Shown: positions 34,057 to 42,962, counted from the stretch's first letter. The stretch: 64,000 nucleotides of DNA from Chryseobacterium gregarium DSM 19109 (GCF_000430845.1 NZ_AUMU01000003.1:1-64000), one strand, 5' to 3'. Numbers and translations: made by a program. The notes: generated by a model from the letters alone, not told the origin.

Positions 34057-34800
34057 ATGATACGTTCAGTTTTATTGCCTGCACTTCTGCTGACTTCAGC
34101 TACCCTGTTCAGCCAGAATCTCAAACCGGTTTCCTATCAGGACGGTTCACAAAAACTAAATGGCCTGGTGACGTCCAATGCCGGAAAAAAACTTCCGGGA
34201 GTCCTGATCCTTCCTGCCTGGAAAGGAATTGACGATGAAGCGAAAACGGCAGCAGCCGAGCTTGAAAAACAAGGGTATATTGCTTTTATTGCTGATATTT
34301 ATGGCGAAGGGAATATCCCGGCGGACAATGATGCCGCAGCGAAAGCCTCCGGTTCCTACAAGAAAAATTATGAAGCGTACCAGAAAAGGATTTCCCTGGC
34401 TCTGGAGCAGCTTAAAAAAAACGGGGCAGTTCCCGGTAAAATTGCCGTTATCGGTTATTGCTTCGGCGGTGCAGGGGCACTGGAGACGGCACGGGGAAGC
34501 CTTCCTGTGGCAGGGGTGGTTTCGATTCACGGAAGCCTTGGAAAAGACCAGACGCGTAAAAACGGTCCGATTTCCGCTAAAATTCTGGTAGAGAATCCTG
34601 CCGATGACAAAAGCGTAACCCCGGAAGATTATAATAACCTGGTTAAAGAAATGAATGAGGGAAATGCAGACTGGCAGATGATTACCTATGCCCATTCCAA
34701 GCACACGTTCACGGATCCGAAGTCACCGGACTATAACGCGGTGATGGCCAAAAGAGCGTGGGACCATACGATGATGTTCCTGAAGGAAATCCTGAAATAA
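34057..34800 (+). CDS. Exported dienelactone hydrolase family protein
   Basis: A 247-residue alpha/beta hydrolase with a Sec signal peptide from the ATG at 34057 (MIRSVLLPALLLTSATLFSQ). The fold starts at LPGVLILPAWKGIDDEAKTA and contains IAVIGYCFGGAGALE, the dienelactone-hydrolase nucleophile elbow G-Y-C-F-G-G with Cys as nucleophile. The acid (near VENPADDKSV) and the His (ITYAHSKHTFTD) follow in order. It probably acts as a carboxyl-ester hydrolase in the periplasm. Intact, single gene, with a hairpin after it. Confidence 0.9.
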   Translation: MIRSVLLPALLLTSATLFSQNLKPVSYQDGSQKLNGLVTSNAGKKLPGVLILPAWKGIDDEAKTAAAELEKQGYIAFIADIYGEGNIPADNDAAAKASGSYKKNYEAYQKRISLALEQLKKNGAVPGKIAVIGYCFGGAGALETARGSLPVAGVVSIHGSLGKDQTRKNGPISAKILVENPADDKSVTPEDYNNLVKEMNEGNADWQMITYAHSKHTFTDPKSPDYNAVMAKRAWDHTMMFLKEILK

Positions 34801-34830
34801 GGCAGCAATATAATGTAACAGTGTAGCAAT

Positions 34831-34877
34831 GTAACAGTGTAACAATATTGAAAATCAATCTATTGTTACACTGTTAT
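34831..34877. terminator. Bidirectional hairpin between convergent genes
   Basis: Sixteen-base inverted repeat (GTAACAGTGTAACAATA / TATTGTTACACTGTTA) with a 13-base loop, between the hydrolase and the convergent lipoprotein gene. The left arm sequence is also tandemly repeated upstream (AATGTAACAGTGTA at 34813 and 34829). Confidence 0.7.
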
Positions 34878-34894
34878 ATAGCTATATCAGTAAA

Positions 34895-35272
34895 TTATTT
34901 AGCTTCCAGTTCCACTTTGTATTCCTTCGGGGAATATTTGGTCAGTGAACCTGTGGCAGCATCGATCCCGACACCGATCGCGCCTCCGAGAAGAATATTG
35001 AGTAACGTTACCGGATTGAAGGTTTTGGTAAGCTTCACCTCTTTGTTATTGAAGCCTTCTTTTTCAAAAGTAACCATTTGTTTGCTTAATGACCTCGGAA
35101 TTTCAGCAGTACACGGAGTCGTACATTTTTCAACGCCTTTATGCATTACCTTCGCTCCTTCAGGAGTTGAATTGAATGTTATTTTGTCTTTCGTTCCTGT
35201 AAAGATGGTCGCACATGATGTTGCAGAAAGCGTAATGCTTAATAAAAGGAATACTGACAGCTTGTTTTTCAT
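34895..35272 (-). CDS. PEGA-like lipoprotein
   Basis: A 125-residue lipoprotein: signal MKNKLSVFLLLSITLSATSC with lipobox Ala-Thr-Ser-Cys20. The mature part opens ATIFTGTKDKITFNSTPEGA, where S-T-P-E-G-A-K-V is the PEGA-type beta repeat, then CTTPCTAEIPRSLSKQMVTF. A Gly-rich hydrophobic segment ILLGGAIGVGIDAATGSL follows. It is typical of small outer-membrane-associated proteins of Bacteroidota. Function unknown. Confidence 0.8.
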   Translation of the reverse strand: MKNKLSVFLLLSITLSATSCATIFTGTKDKITFNSTPEGAKVMHKGVEKCTTPCTAEIPRSLSKQMVTFEKEGFNNKEVKLTKTFNPVTLLNILLGGAIGVGIDAATGSLTKYSPKEYKVELEAK

Positions 35273-35437
35273 AGTTAAGTTTTTTATCTCTTAGTAATTT
35301 TGCGCGAACTTACGAAATAATCGGGCAAACGTCAAAAAAACTTTACCCCTATGGGTTATGCAGCAGTAAATCAATGTAATATTACAACCCTTTCTGTCAG
35401 CCATTGATAAATTGTTACCTCATTGGATGGTTACAAT

Positions 35438-35809
35438 TTAATCCACGCCTTCCTCTTCCCTGTTTACCAGTTCCATGGAAAACGCAGGGAGACAGATCGA
35501 AACATATTCACATTCTTCGGGAAAGGGATTGCTGTAGCGCACCCTTGCGCCTTTTTCGATCATGATACTCTGTCCTTTTTCAAGGATGATAACTTCGCCA
35601 TCGATTTCAAACTGCTTCTTTCCGGAAATAATAAGGGTGTATTCATCAAATTCAGGAGTCTGATGCGGCTCGCTCCAATCTGCCGGTGCCACCATGTGCG
35701 CGATGGAAATGTCTGAATTCTGTGTTGAGTTTCCCCAGTGCTCCTCAATAAGCTTTCCGTCTGTCGTGGGAACGACAAGGGGTGACTGCTGGATTTTAAA
35801 TTTTTTCAT
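35438..35809 (-). CDS. Cupin-domain protein
   Basis: A 123-residue single-cupin protein. The beta-barrel motifs are visible: PHQTPEFDEYTLIISGKKQF (first cupin motif, with His and Glu as metal ligands) and LEKGQSIMIEKGARVRYSNP (second). The start MKKFKIQQ at 35809 is chosen; an ATG two codons earlier is equally possible, and the frame is open far upstream within the GNAT gene. It overlaps the 3' end of that gene by 14 bases, so the two are co-translated. Small-molecule binding or isomerase-type activity is possible; substrate unknown. Confidence 0.8.
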   Translation of the reverse strand: MKKFKIQQSPLVVPTTDGKLIEEHWGNSTQNSDISIAHMVAPADWSEPHQTPEFDEYTLIISGKKQFEIDGEVIILEKGQSIMIEKGARVRYSNPFPEECEYVSICLPAFSMELVNREEEGVD

Positions 35810-36332
35810 ACCCATTTTCTTTTTTGATTTCGTATACGATGTTTGTTCTTGAAGGTTCACCGAAATAAGCAACTTCCTGTTCGGCAATAACCTCTGCTCC
35901 AATCCTTTCCATAGCTTTCTGTGAACGGATGTTATCTTTCCCTACATGAAAATGTACCCGGCCTACAAATCGGAATATATAATCGAGCATAAGCTTTTTG
36001 ATTTTCGGATTGATGCCTTTTCCCCATGATTCCGTCCCGTAAAAGGTATAGCCTATGAAGATAAAATTGTTTTTTTCATCATAATCATAGAAACGCGTGC
36101 TGCCGAGTGTATTGCCTGATGCTTTTTCTATGATTTTAAAAGCACCTCCGCTCTCCATGGCCCCTTTGAAAAAATTCCGGAAAGCCTCTTTCCGGTAACG
36201 GTCTTTGTTCGGGTGCTGCTTCCAGACTTCCGGGTCGGAAGCCACTTCATATAAAGACTCAAAATCCCCTTGCTGTAAGGGGATTAACTGATATTCCTGA
36301 TCTTCCAGGATGTCCTGAACAGAAAAATCCAT
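35796..36332 (-). CDS. GNAT family N-acetyltransferase
   Basis: A 178-residue RimJ/RimL-like GNAT enzyme, transferring an acetyl group from acetyl-CoA to an amine. Recognisable parts are the substrate-side start YQLIPLQQGDFESLYEVASD, the central strand SGNTLGSTRFYD, the acetyl-CoA segment GYTFYGTESWGKGINPKIKK (Q/R-x-x-G-x-G/A region in variant form), and FHVGKDNIRSQKAMERIGAE, the usual N-x-x-S-x-x-x-x-x-x-x-G-F/A region. It starts two bases after the DUF2911 gene ends. Confidence 0.9.
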   Translation of the reverse strand: MDFSVQDILEDQEYQLIPLQQGDFESLYEVASDPEVWKQHPNKDRYRKEAFRNFFKGAMESGGAFKIIEKASGNTLGSTRFYDYDEKNNFIFIGYTFYGTESWGKGINPKIKKLMLDYIFRFVGRVHFHVGKDNIRSQKAMERIGAEVIAEQEVAYFGEPSRTNIVYEIKKENGYEKI

Positions 36333-36334
36333 GC

Positions 36335-36940
36335 TTAGCTTTTTGTTTTGGCAGCGTCGGCTTCGATTTTCTTGATTTCCTTCAGCTTGTCTGCAATTTT
36401 AATCACCGCGTCAGGCTTTGCAGGCTTGATGGCCACTTCCGCCTGGGCCATATCCCATTTGATGGCCAGATTCCCGGAATTTTCATCCATAGGGTTTAAA
36501 GTGATTTCAAACCATTCCTGCTTGTCGGCAAGTTTGTTTACCGGAACGGTAACATCCACCACATCCTGTTTCGCATCATACGTATAAGCGCCCCACTGCT
36601 GGAAATCCTTATTTAAAATAACTTTCCATTCTTTTTCTGTCGGAACAATGAATAATCCGTAAGTCCCGGCCGGAACTATTTTTCCGCCGAAGTTCACCGG
36701 TTGCCCGAAGGTAATTTTAGTAGACGAATTGGCTCCCGCTCTCCATACCTGTCCGTAAGGTACCAGTTCACCGAAGATCTTACGCCCTTTCACCCCTGGC
36801 CTTCCGTAATCGATGGTGATCTTAGACATGGAAAACTGCTGCTCTACCTTCTGGCGCGGGCTTGCTGCCGGTACCGAATAATCCTGGGCAAAACCGAAAG
36901 CTGAAGCTGATATACAAACTGCAAATAATAACTTTTTCAC
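36335..36940 (-). CDS. DUF2911 family exported protein
   Basis: A 201-residue protein with signal peptide MKKLLFAVCISASAFGFAQ. The DUF2911 domain is clear: SPRQKVEQQFSMSKITIDYG with RPGVKGRKIFG, then LVPYGQVWRAGANSSTKITF and GGKIVPAGTYGLFIVPTE, the family's most conserved blocks. DUF2911 proteins are exported beta-rich proteins typical of Bacteroidota with no known activity. It heads a likely operon with the GNAT and cupin genes (2-base gap, then overlap). Confidence 0.92.
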   Translation of the reverse strand: MKKLLFAVCISASAFGFAQDYSVPAASPRQKVEQQFSMSKITIDYGRPGVKGRKIFGELVPYGQVWRAGANSSTKITFGQPVNFGGKIVPAGTYGLFIVPTEKEWKVILNKDFQQWGAYTYDAKQDVVDVTVPVNKLADKQEWFEITLNPMDENSGNLAIKWDMAQAEVAIKPAKPDAVIKIADKLKEIKKIEADAAKTKS

Positions 36941-37131
36941 TTTTAAAAATTTTAGCTAAAAATACGAAATCGGGTTGATAGATCACTTTCCGGGTCTGAT
37001 AAATTTTGTTAAATTAATTTTTGAAAGGATTGGTATTTCCCATATGCTGATTCCATTAAGTTAATGCAATGCTTAAGAAGATAGTTGAATGACTCACCAC
37101 ATTAAGTCCAAAGTTTTTATCAAGCAGAGCC

Positions 37132-37704
37132 TTAAAATTTTTCAATATTTAATTGCAGATCCGTATTCAAAATTTTTTTCGCCTGTTCAATATGCCGCAG
37201 GTTATGATACACAACAAAGCGCAATGTATCGCCGAGTTTTAATTTAACCAGCCTTGAAATACTGATGCCGGTTTTCACTGTATTTAAATTTACATTTTCA
37301 GTTTCGTTTAAATACTGAATCATTTGTTTCTGCTGAGAAATAAATTCAGTTAAGACCCTTTTATCAAGCTGGCTGTGAATCGGATTCATTGAGAAAAGGG
37401 TTTTCATCTTATTTATATTTTCCTTTGGAAGCATACTTTTAACAAAATAATTCCCTAAGATTCCGGGATTGAAAAATTCTGCTGCTTTTGTGTCTTGGTT
37501 CTTTAATCTTTTACCGATTTCAGGAAGGTAAAATCTTCCGTAAAGATTCAGGTGTTCAAAACATTCCAAAATGCTCCAGCTCTCTTCTGAAAGCCTGAGG
37601 TTAAGTCTTACCTCAGGCTGAACCGAAAGGCTTTCAACAAATTGCAGATTTTGTTCTGTGATCTTTTTTAAATCATGGATCAGCTGCCGTGCAGGAATTT
37701 TCAT
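37132..37704 (-). CDS. DinB-family protein
   Basis: A 190-residue four-helix-bundle protein of the DinB/YfiT superfamily. Metal-ligand histidines are in place: SWSILECFEHLNLYGRFYLP (first His) and VVYHNLRHIEQAKKIL (H-N-x-x-H, the second and third). The start PARQLIHDLKKITEQNLQFV is a typical first helix. Such proteins are often thiol-dependent metalloenzymes (bacillithiol-like) or stress factors. Intact; the Crp-type regulator remnant lies just upstream on the same strand. Confidence 0.85.
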   Translation of the reverse strand: MKIPARQLIHDLKKITEQNLQFVESLSVQPEVRLNLRLSEESWSILECFEHLNLYGRFYLPEIGKRLKNQDTKAAEFFNPGILGNYFVKSMLPKENINKMKTLFSMNPIHSQLDKRVLTEFISQQKQMIQYLNETENVNLNTVKTGISISRLVKLKLGDTLRFVVYHNLRHIEQAKKILNTDLQLNIEKF

Positions 37705-37758
37705 ATCAAATTTTATTGCAAATCTCCTGCTTTGGAAAATAATAAATATTGACCGGAA

Positions 37759-38283
37759 TCAAGATTTTTTAAGTCTTGACAAAGTCTCGGGGCTCATCCT
37801 GAGATAATTGGCAATATGTTTATCAGGAATTTCCTGGAAAAGCTGAGGGCTCCTCTTTAAAACCCTTTCATAACGTTCTTTAGGAGAATGGGTCAATAAA
37901 TCTTTTTCTCTTTCCATTTGCTGCAAAACCAGATCTTCCAGGATAACGGACCATAATTCCAGGTTTTCATCGGAAGACTTTATATATTCGTAAAAATCTT
38001 TTTTTGATACTGCTCATATCTCGGTTCTTTTTATGGCCTGAATATAAAAACCGGTAGGTTTTCCGGATAAAAAAGAATCAAGGCAGACGATAATATTTTC
38101 TTTATACCCAAAGCGGATGATCCTTTCCTGATCTTCATCTCTGATAAACAGGCGTAAGCTCCCCTTTTCGATATAATAAATATTGCGGTCTGTATCGCCT
38201 TCGCGTGTAAGAAAACAATGCCTGCTGATTACTTTTTTATTCTGAAACAGACCTGCATTGAGCAATGTTTGAATAATATTCAC
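37759..38283 (-). pseudogene. Crp/Fnr-family regulator interrupted by an in-frame TGA
   Basis: A 175-codon frame. Codons 1-89 are the cyclic-nucleotide-binding-type sensor domain (RHCFLTREGDTDRNIYYIEK, GSLRLFIRDEDQERIIRFGY, SFLSGKPTGFYIQAIKRTEI). Codon 90 is TGA, and the same frame then continues AVSKKDFYEYIKSSDENLEL, ILEDLVLQQMEREKDLLTHS, PKERYERVLKRSPQLFQEIP and DKHIANYLRMSPETLSRLKK: the dimerisation helix and the DNA-recognition helix of the family. One base change explains the loss; relatives have a hydrophobic residue such as Leu at this spot. No further lesion is visible, so the mutation is recent or a sequencing error. Confidence 0.85.
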
Positions 38284-38305
38284 ATTTTTAAATTTTAATA
38301 AAAGA

Positions 38306-38328
38306 AAACCTCATACAACATGAGGTTT
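38306..38328 (-). terminator. Intrinsic terminator
   Basis: Perfect nine-base inverted repeat AAACCTCAT / ATGAGGTTT with loop ACAAC, followed on the minus strand by TCTTTTATT. It lies 17 bases after the stop of the 624-residue membrane-protein gene. Confidence 0.85.
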
Positions 38329-38345
38329 AAAGATATCGTAAAAAT

Positions 38346-40220
38346 TTATTCCGGCATCGCTTTCCATTTTTTCAGAACAGCCGTATAGAAATACATAAAC
38401 ACAAATCCGGTCATCAGAATAATATAACTTAGTGAGAACCCCAGGGCTTCGATAACCGTTTGGCAGTTATTGTAACGCACGGCGTCTGCCAGATCCTCGC
38501 AGGCTCTTTTCTGGTGAAGGCTTACGATAAAGAATAACAATAATACAAACAGGGCAAAACCGTTCATTGAAACCGTAATGAATATCGATGAAACGAGCTT
38601 TCCGAATTTCCTCATCATCAGCAAAGGAACTGACAAAATAAAAATCCCGACACCCAACACCAGGTATGAAATAAAGAACTCCTCGCTTCCTCTTCCTCCT
38701 GAAACAGAATATAAAACCGTAATAAGAACGATCACCAGAGACAAAATACCCGCACTGATCACACTGAACAGCAATGACTTTAAATCCGTTACCCTGAAAC
38801 TGAAAATAACAACAGAAAGAAAGAATGCGATCCAAAGATAAATGTGGATATTCTCTGAAAAGAAGTCGTTGGATTTTACAACATCTACATTGCCTAAAAA
38901 GTACCGGAGATTATCGGTATCGTAATAGTAACCACTAAGATTTTTCATGAAATAATCCTCCGGTGACAGCTGATTGCTGATATCCGGATTAATATCCCTG
39001 ATCTGAACGGAGTTGTTAACAATCCGCCCATCGACAACACTCGCTGCGGAATCTATCGTTTCCGTAGCAGTAGTATATCCGTAATCATCATACTGACCGT
39101 TTCTGTTAGGATCATAAGCTTCGCCCGGATTGGTTCTGTACTTCTTAATAAAAGACCGGACCTTAAAATCTTCGGGATGATATACCATTTTTACCCAGTT
39201 TCTGGCGTCCAGGTTATTGCTGATCCCGAATTCTTTCGAAATTTTCAGGAAATCATTCATCAGCCGCTCGATCTCCGCAGGATTTCTTTTGTCTAAAAGC
39301 TGTGCGGTCAGCCTGTTGATCTCAAACCGTTCCTTTTTATAAGAATTTTTATCATCATCAGTAAACTGATTATAATAATCTCCCCGCTGTAAGAACATTT
39401 TTTCTTTAAGGTTGTTCCGGTAAAATATATTTGAAAAGTTATAGAACGTAAGATCCGTTGTTTTGATGTAAGATGAAAGATCCACCACCTCTTTTTTAAA
39501 ATAAAAGGTCTCGGAATGTTCATTCTTTTCAGAATAGGCAAATCTGTTTTCAGGTTCCGTTCCCGGGAATTGATAGTCACTGTTATTATCTTTTACAGCT
39601 ACAGTCTTTGAATATAAAGTGTAATACTGGTATACCCGGTCGTAATAGACAAAGTATTTTTTATTACGGTCTATCTTTTCAATATGGGTCTCACAGAAAA
39701 TCCCGGGGTATTGGGGAAACACTTTATTGTCAAGGGTATAATTCTCAATATCCTGTGAAAAGAAAGGATAGGTTCTGTTGATCACCTCTACATTTTCAGA
39801 CATTTTACCGTCGGGGTAAGTATTGGTAATGAACAGTTTAAAACCGGCCATGTAAGAAAAGAAAAACGTGGTACAGGAAAAAATGATGATAAAATACTGC
39901 AGGAACTGGGAAAACAATTTCCATTTCGAGGCTGGATAGAAACTTTTGAAGGCATTGTTTTTAAACATCAGAATCAGCCATCCTACGATCATCAGGATAG
40001 AAATAATTAAATGAATAAAGATCATCCCGTCCGTAAAGTAATCATCACTTACATCAAACTTCTGAAGCGATTCAGGATCCGAATGGGAAATATAGCCGAT
40101 GAAAAAAAATACAATATGAATAATGATGCTCGCCAGAAGCATCCATACGATTTTTGTATTCCAGAGGGTAGGATACTTTTCCAGCAAAGACTGGTTGAAC
40201 TGCTTTATTTTTTTCTGCAT
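38346..40220 (-). CDS. Large membrane protein linked to an ABC ATPase
   Basis: A 624-residue protein with about ten predicted membrane helices: three in the N-terminal 130 residues (WMLLASIIIHIVFFFIGYI, IHLIISILMIVGWLILMF, YFIIIFSCTTFFFSYMAGF), a large polar central domain (about 140-430) probably outside, and at least six C-terminal helices. It starts 19 bases after the ABC ATPase gene ends, so it is probably the membrane partner of that transporter, although it shows no classic permease motif. Substrate unknown. No family recognised. Confidence 0.7.
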   Translation of the reverse strand: MQKKIKQFNQSLLEKYPTLWNTKIVWMLLASIIIHIVFFFIGYISHSDPESLQKFDVSDDYFTDGMIFIHLIISILMIVGWLILMFKNNAFKSFYPASKWKLFSQFLQYFIIIFSCTTFFFSYMAGFKLFITNTYPDGKMSENVEVINRTYPFFSQDIENYTLDNKVFPQYPGIFCETHIEKIDRNKKYFVYYDRVYQYYTLYSKTVAVKDNNSDYQFPGTEPENRFAYSEKNEHSETFYFKKEVVDLSSYIKTTDLTFYNFSNIFYRNNLKEKMFLQRGDYYNQFTDDDKNSYKKERFEINRLTAQLLDKRNPAEIERLMNDFLKISKEFGISNNLDARNWVKMVYHPEDFKVRSFIKKYRTNPGEAYDPNRNGQYDDYGYTTATETIDSAASVVDGRIVNNSVQIRDINPDISNQLSPEDYFMKNLSGYYYDTDNLRYFLGNVDVVKSNDFFSENIHIYLWIAFFLSVVIFSFRVTDLKSLLFSVISAGILSLVIVLITVLYSVSGGRGSEEFFISYLVLGVGIFILSVPLLMMRKFGKLVSSIFITVSMNGFALFVLLLFFIVSLHQKRACEDLADAVRYNNCQTVIEALGFSLSYIILMTGFVFMYFYTAVLKKWKAMPE

Positions 40221-40239
40221 TTTTTTAGATTAAAACAAA

Positions 40240-41391
40240 TTAATTGACGAAAAACCGTCTTGTGGAAGATGAGATGTTCCGGAGATAGACAATATCTGTC
40301 TTAGCATTCCCGAGGGCTGTCATTATATCATAAAACTCTGTTTGGGCAGAGAAATAAGCTACGTACACGCCCCCGTTGAAGTTGAGTTTTTCCAGGCTGA
40401 AATCTTTAAAGACCTCGAGCAGATCTTCCCTGGAACTGGCGGTATCGATTTCTATAATCAGCTGATTTCTGGCATCCTCGTTCAATTCGGAATTGTCTTT
40501 ATACTGGCCGTTTTTAAGGAAGATGACCTTATCAGAGACTTTTTCAACTTCATACAGCTGCTGTGAGCTTAAAATCAGGGCAATCGGATGGTTAACGGAA
40601 TTGGCTATCGATTTCAGGTCTTCCAGAATTACCTGCTGGGCCACCACATCAAGATTTGCCAGCGGTTCATCCAGAAGAAGGATTTCAGGTTTCCTGAGAA
40701 GCGTCCGGGCTAATTCGAAACGCATTTTATATCCTGAAGAGAGTTCGCTCCATTTCAGATGCCTGTAATTCCAGAGTCCAAGGCGTGCGATCATCATCAA
40801 GGTACGGGTTTCATTTTCCTCCGGCGTCACGCCATAATTCGAAAGGACAAATTTTAGATTATCTTTTAAATTCCCATACCATTTTGCAGTCCTTTGCGGG
40901 ATGTACACCAGTTTTGTCCTGAGATCATATTCATCTTGGGGATCTTCATTAAAGGTATAATGCAGTTCGCCTTCACTGTGTGAAATCTCTTTGGCTAAGA
41001 TCCTGAGCAGGGTTGTTTTACCGTTGCCGTTCTCTCCTACCAGCCCGTACACCTGTCCTTTGCGGATCTCCATAGAAACAGGCCCTAAAGAAAACCGGTT
41101 GCTGCCGTAAGATTTTTTGACATTCCCTGCCCGGAGTACCGGTTTTTCAAGTGAATATTCCTTTACCGGGATTTCTCTGATTTTCTGAAGAAGGTTTTTT
41201 GATTTTTCAATAAGCTCTTCAATGGCCTCCGGAAATTGTTCTTTCCAGCCGGTCAGCTCAACGGCTTGCCGGTAAATTTCCATATCCTGGGTATCCATGG
41301 CAGAATCCAGCAACTTTCTGAATCCTAAAACTATATCTTTATTATCGAAAAAATGATAGACTTCGGTTACGCGCTGCTGATGTTTGGTCAT
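40240..41391 (-). CDS. ABC transporter ATP-binding protein
   Basis: A 383-residue ATPase with an unusual ~95-residue N-terminal extension (MTKHQQRVTEVYHFFDNKDI, helical). The nucleotide-binding domain follows: Walker A GLVGENGNGKTTLLR (about residues 117-131), Q loop IPQRTAKWYG, signature SELSSGYKMRFELARTLL (variant L-S-S-G-Y), Walker B PEILLLDEPLANLD, H-loop region with Ser-Ser-Gln (ALILSSQQLYEVE) instead of the usual His. The C-terminal ~85 residues are a regulatory tail. Probably the motor for the membrane protein downstream. The missing switch His is notable and suggests altered ATP hydrolysis. Confidence 0.88.
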   Translation of the reverse strand: MTKHQQRVTEVYHFFDNKDIVLGFRKLLDSAMDTQDMEIYRQAVELTGWKEQFPEAIEELIEKSKNLLQKIREIPVKEYSLEKPVLRAGNVKKSYGSNRFSLGPVSMEIRKGQVYGLVGENGNGKTTLLRILAKEISHSEGELHYTFNEDPQDEYDLRTKLVYIPQRTAKWYGNLKDNLKFVLSNYGVTPEENETRTLMMIARLGLWNYRHLKWSELSSGYKMRFELARTLLRKPEILLLDEPLANLDVVAQQVILEDLKSIANSVNHPIALILSSQQLYEVEKVSDKVIFLKNGQYKDNSELNEDARNQLIIEIDTASSREDLLEVFKDFSLEKLNFNGGVYVAYFSAQTEFYDIMTALGNAKTDIVYLRNISSSTRRFFVN

Positions 41392-41513
41392 TTGATTTTC
41401 AAAATTATTAATTCGCTTTTAAAGATATACATTTTGAGCGGTTTCAAATCTTTTTTAACTAAAATAAAAGCAAAATTCACTTACATTCAGGTTTGATGAT
41501 CATCCCTCATATA

Positions 41514-41978
41514 ATGTTCAGTAAAACCTTTTTTACTACTTTTCTTTTGCTCTCAGTTTCTGTTGTTAAAGCACAGCAAATCATCCCTTTCTGGATAACA
41601 ACACACAACAATATTATTGTAAAAGCTTTAGTGAACTATAAAGATTCTCCGGATCTGATGTTCCAGATTGCGATGGAAGATGCTTCGATTTCTCCGGAAA
41701 GACAACGCAAGGCAGACCCTATTATTTTCAGTCAGAAAATAAGTAAAAAAAATACCGTCCGGATTGGACCATTAACTATAGATAACGTCCGTTTTTGGAC
41801 AATGAACTTACAGGGCAGGAAGCTAGGTACGGGAATATTTGCGGGCAAGACGTTTAAAATTGATTATGACCACAACAGGTTTTAAATCTATGACCGTGAA
41901 CCGGATCTGAAAGGCTTCCAGCCTATTATGATCCTGAATGACAACGGTGCTTTTTATATTGCTGCTGACATATTTTAA
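41514..41978 (+). pseudogene. Aspartyl-protease-like exported protein with an in-frame TAA
   Basis: A 155-codon frame with a signal peptide (MFSKTFFTTFLLLSVSVVKA). The mature part, IIPFWITTHNNIIVKALVNY, KKNTVRIGPLTIDNVRFWTM and GTGIFAGKTFKIDYDHNRF, matches Bacteroidota retropepsin-like proteins (usual end G-T-D-x-F-x-x-x-x-x-x-I-D-F-D). Codon 124 is TAA, but the same frame continues IYDREPDLKGFQPIMILNDN and GAFYIAADIF to the next TAA, as a full-length relative would. The catalytic D-T/S-G is not evident, so the lineage may have been inactive already. An upstream ATG (41496) is possible. The end overlaps the convergent gene by four bases. Confidence 0.65.
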
Positions 41979-42550
41979 ACCACTTTCAGCCTTAAACCTG
42001 GATATTTCGAAACCAAAAAATCTAAAGTCTGGGAGGTTTCCCTGACGAAGTAGCTGGACAGCGGGGTAAAACCTCTCTGGAGGCCTTTTTTGTATTTCCG
42101 CCAATCGGCATGATATGACACAAAAATCCCTGCTATATATTTAATATAAAAAAATAGAGAATGCGGCTTTCCAAGAATGGAGAAATCTGTATGGTCGTCC
42201 AATGTAAATCGAATTGCAGTGATTTTCCATTTAGAAATTATAGAATCAGGATAAATATTCTCAATATTGATTCTGGTAATCCGGGATGGGTCTATTTCCA
42301 GACTGTTAAACATGATTTTATCTGTTAAATACAGTGTATTCAGATGGAACCCGAACTTTTGTACAATGATCATGGTATCAATCAGCCAGATCAATAGAAG
42401 CGCTACGGCTGCAGACTCAAAGAAAGCCGGCAATATATGGGCAGAAAATATTCCGAAAATAAGACCACAAAATATGGCCATAGGAAAAACATTATACCTT
42501 AATCGGTCGAAAAAATTACCGCTGATTCTCATAACAATTGTTACCGGCAT
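41975..42550 (-). CDS. Membrane protein of unknown function
   Basis: About 191 residues from an ATG at 42550; the frame is open to a GTG at 42628, and an ATG at 42532 is another choice. Two membrane helices lie near the N-terminus (VFPMAIFCGLIFGIFSAHIL, SAAVALLLIWLIDTMIIV). A cytoplasmic PH-like domain follows: ITRINIENIYPDSIISKWKI, TAIRFTLDDHTDFSILGKPH and the amphipathic end LDFLVSKYPGLRLKVV. A decayed paralogue of the C-terminal part lies at 295-614. Function unknown. Confidence 0.65.
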   Translation of the reverse strand: MPVTIVMRISGNFFDRLRYNVFPMAIFCGLIFGIFSAHILPAFFESAAVALLLIWLIDTMIIVQKFGFHLNTLYLTDKIMFNSLEIDPSRITRINIENIYPDSIISKWKITAIRFTLDDHTDFSILGKPHSLFFYIKYIAGIFVSYHADWRKYKKGLQRGFTPLSSYFVRETSQTLDFLVSKYPGLRLKVV

Positions 42551-42610
42551 TCCGGAACTTTGGCAGCGGATGAACTTCCGAAGCCTTAATGCCCTGCTAA
42601 TATAAAAAAT

Positions 42611-42962
42611 TAAAGCGAAGAACAACACTTGAGTCCTGTAATCAATGCATATGATACAAAAATCCTGTTCGTTGCCGGAGCCTTTTCATAGGCAGAAGTA
42701 CTTCAAATTGAGGTCAGATTCTTAGATAATCGGTATTTCAGATATGAAATAAAAGCGCAGTCTTTACTGTGGGTTACTGGACTATCATAAATATTTTATT
42801 TTAAAAACTATTCCCGTGGGGCCTCATTAATACTAAGAGATGTAAGCCCAAATGCAGATCCTGTCATAAAATTTCTCAGAAAAACTCTCTTGCAAAAGGA
42901 TATTAAAACAACTTCAGAATCAGAATTAAAATTTACGATAAATTTTTATGCTTGGGCAAAGT
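42611..42962 (+). pseudogene. Possible decayed gene with two in-frame stops
   Basis: One plus-strand frame reads protein-like over ~116 codons: AYDTKILFVAGAFS, stop, AEVLQIEVRFLDNRYFRYEI, stop after WVTGLS, then FKNYSRGASLILRDVSPNAD and KTLLQKDIKTTSESELKFTI, ending in TAA inside the convergent histidine kinase gene. So few stops in such AT-rich sequence is unexpected by chance. No family recognised and no start identified, hence the low confidence. Confidence 0.35.

Noticed and set aside
34156..34704. 182-codon minus-strand frame opposite the dienelactone hydrolase
   Set aside because: Antisense to a well-supported enzyme; no motif and no start context.
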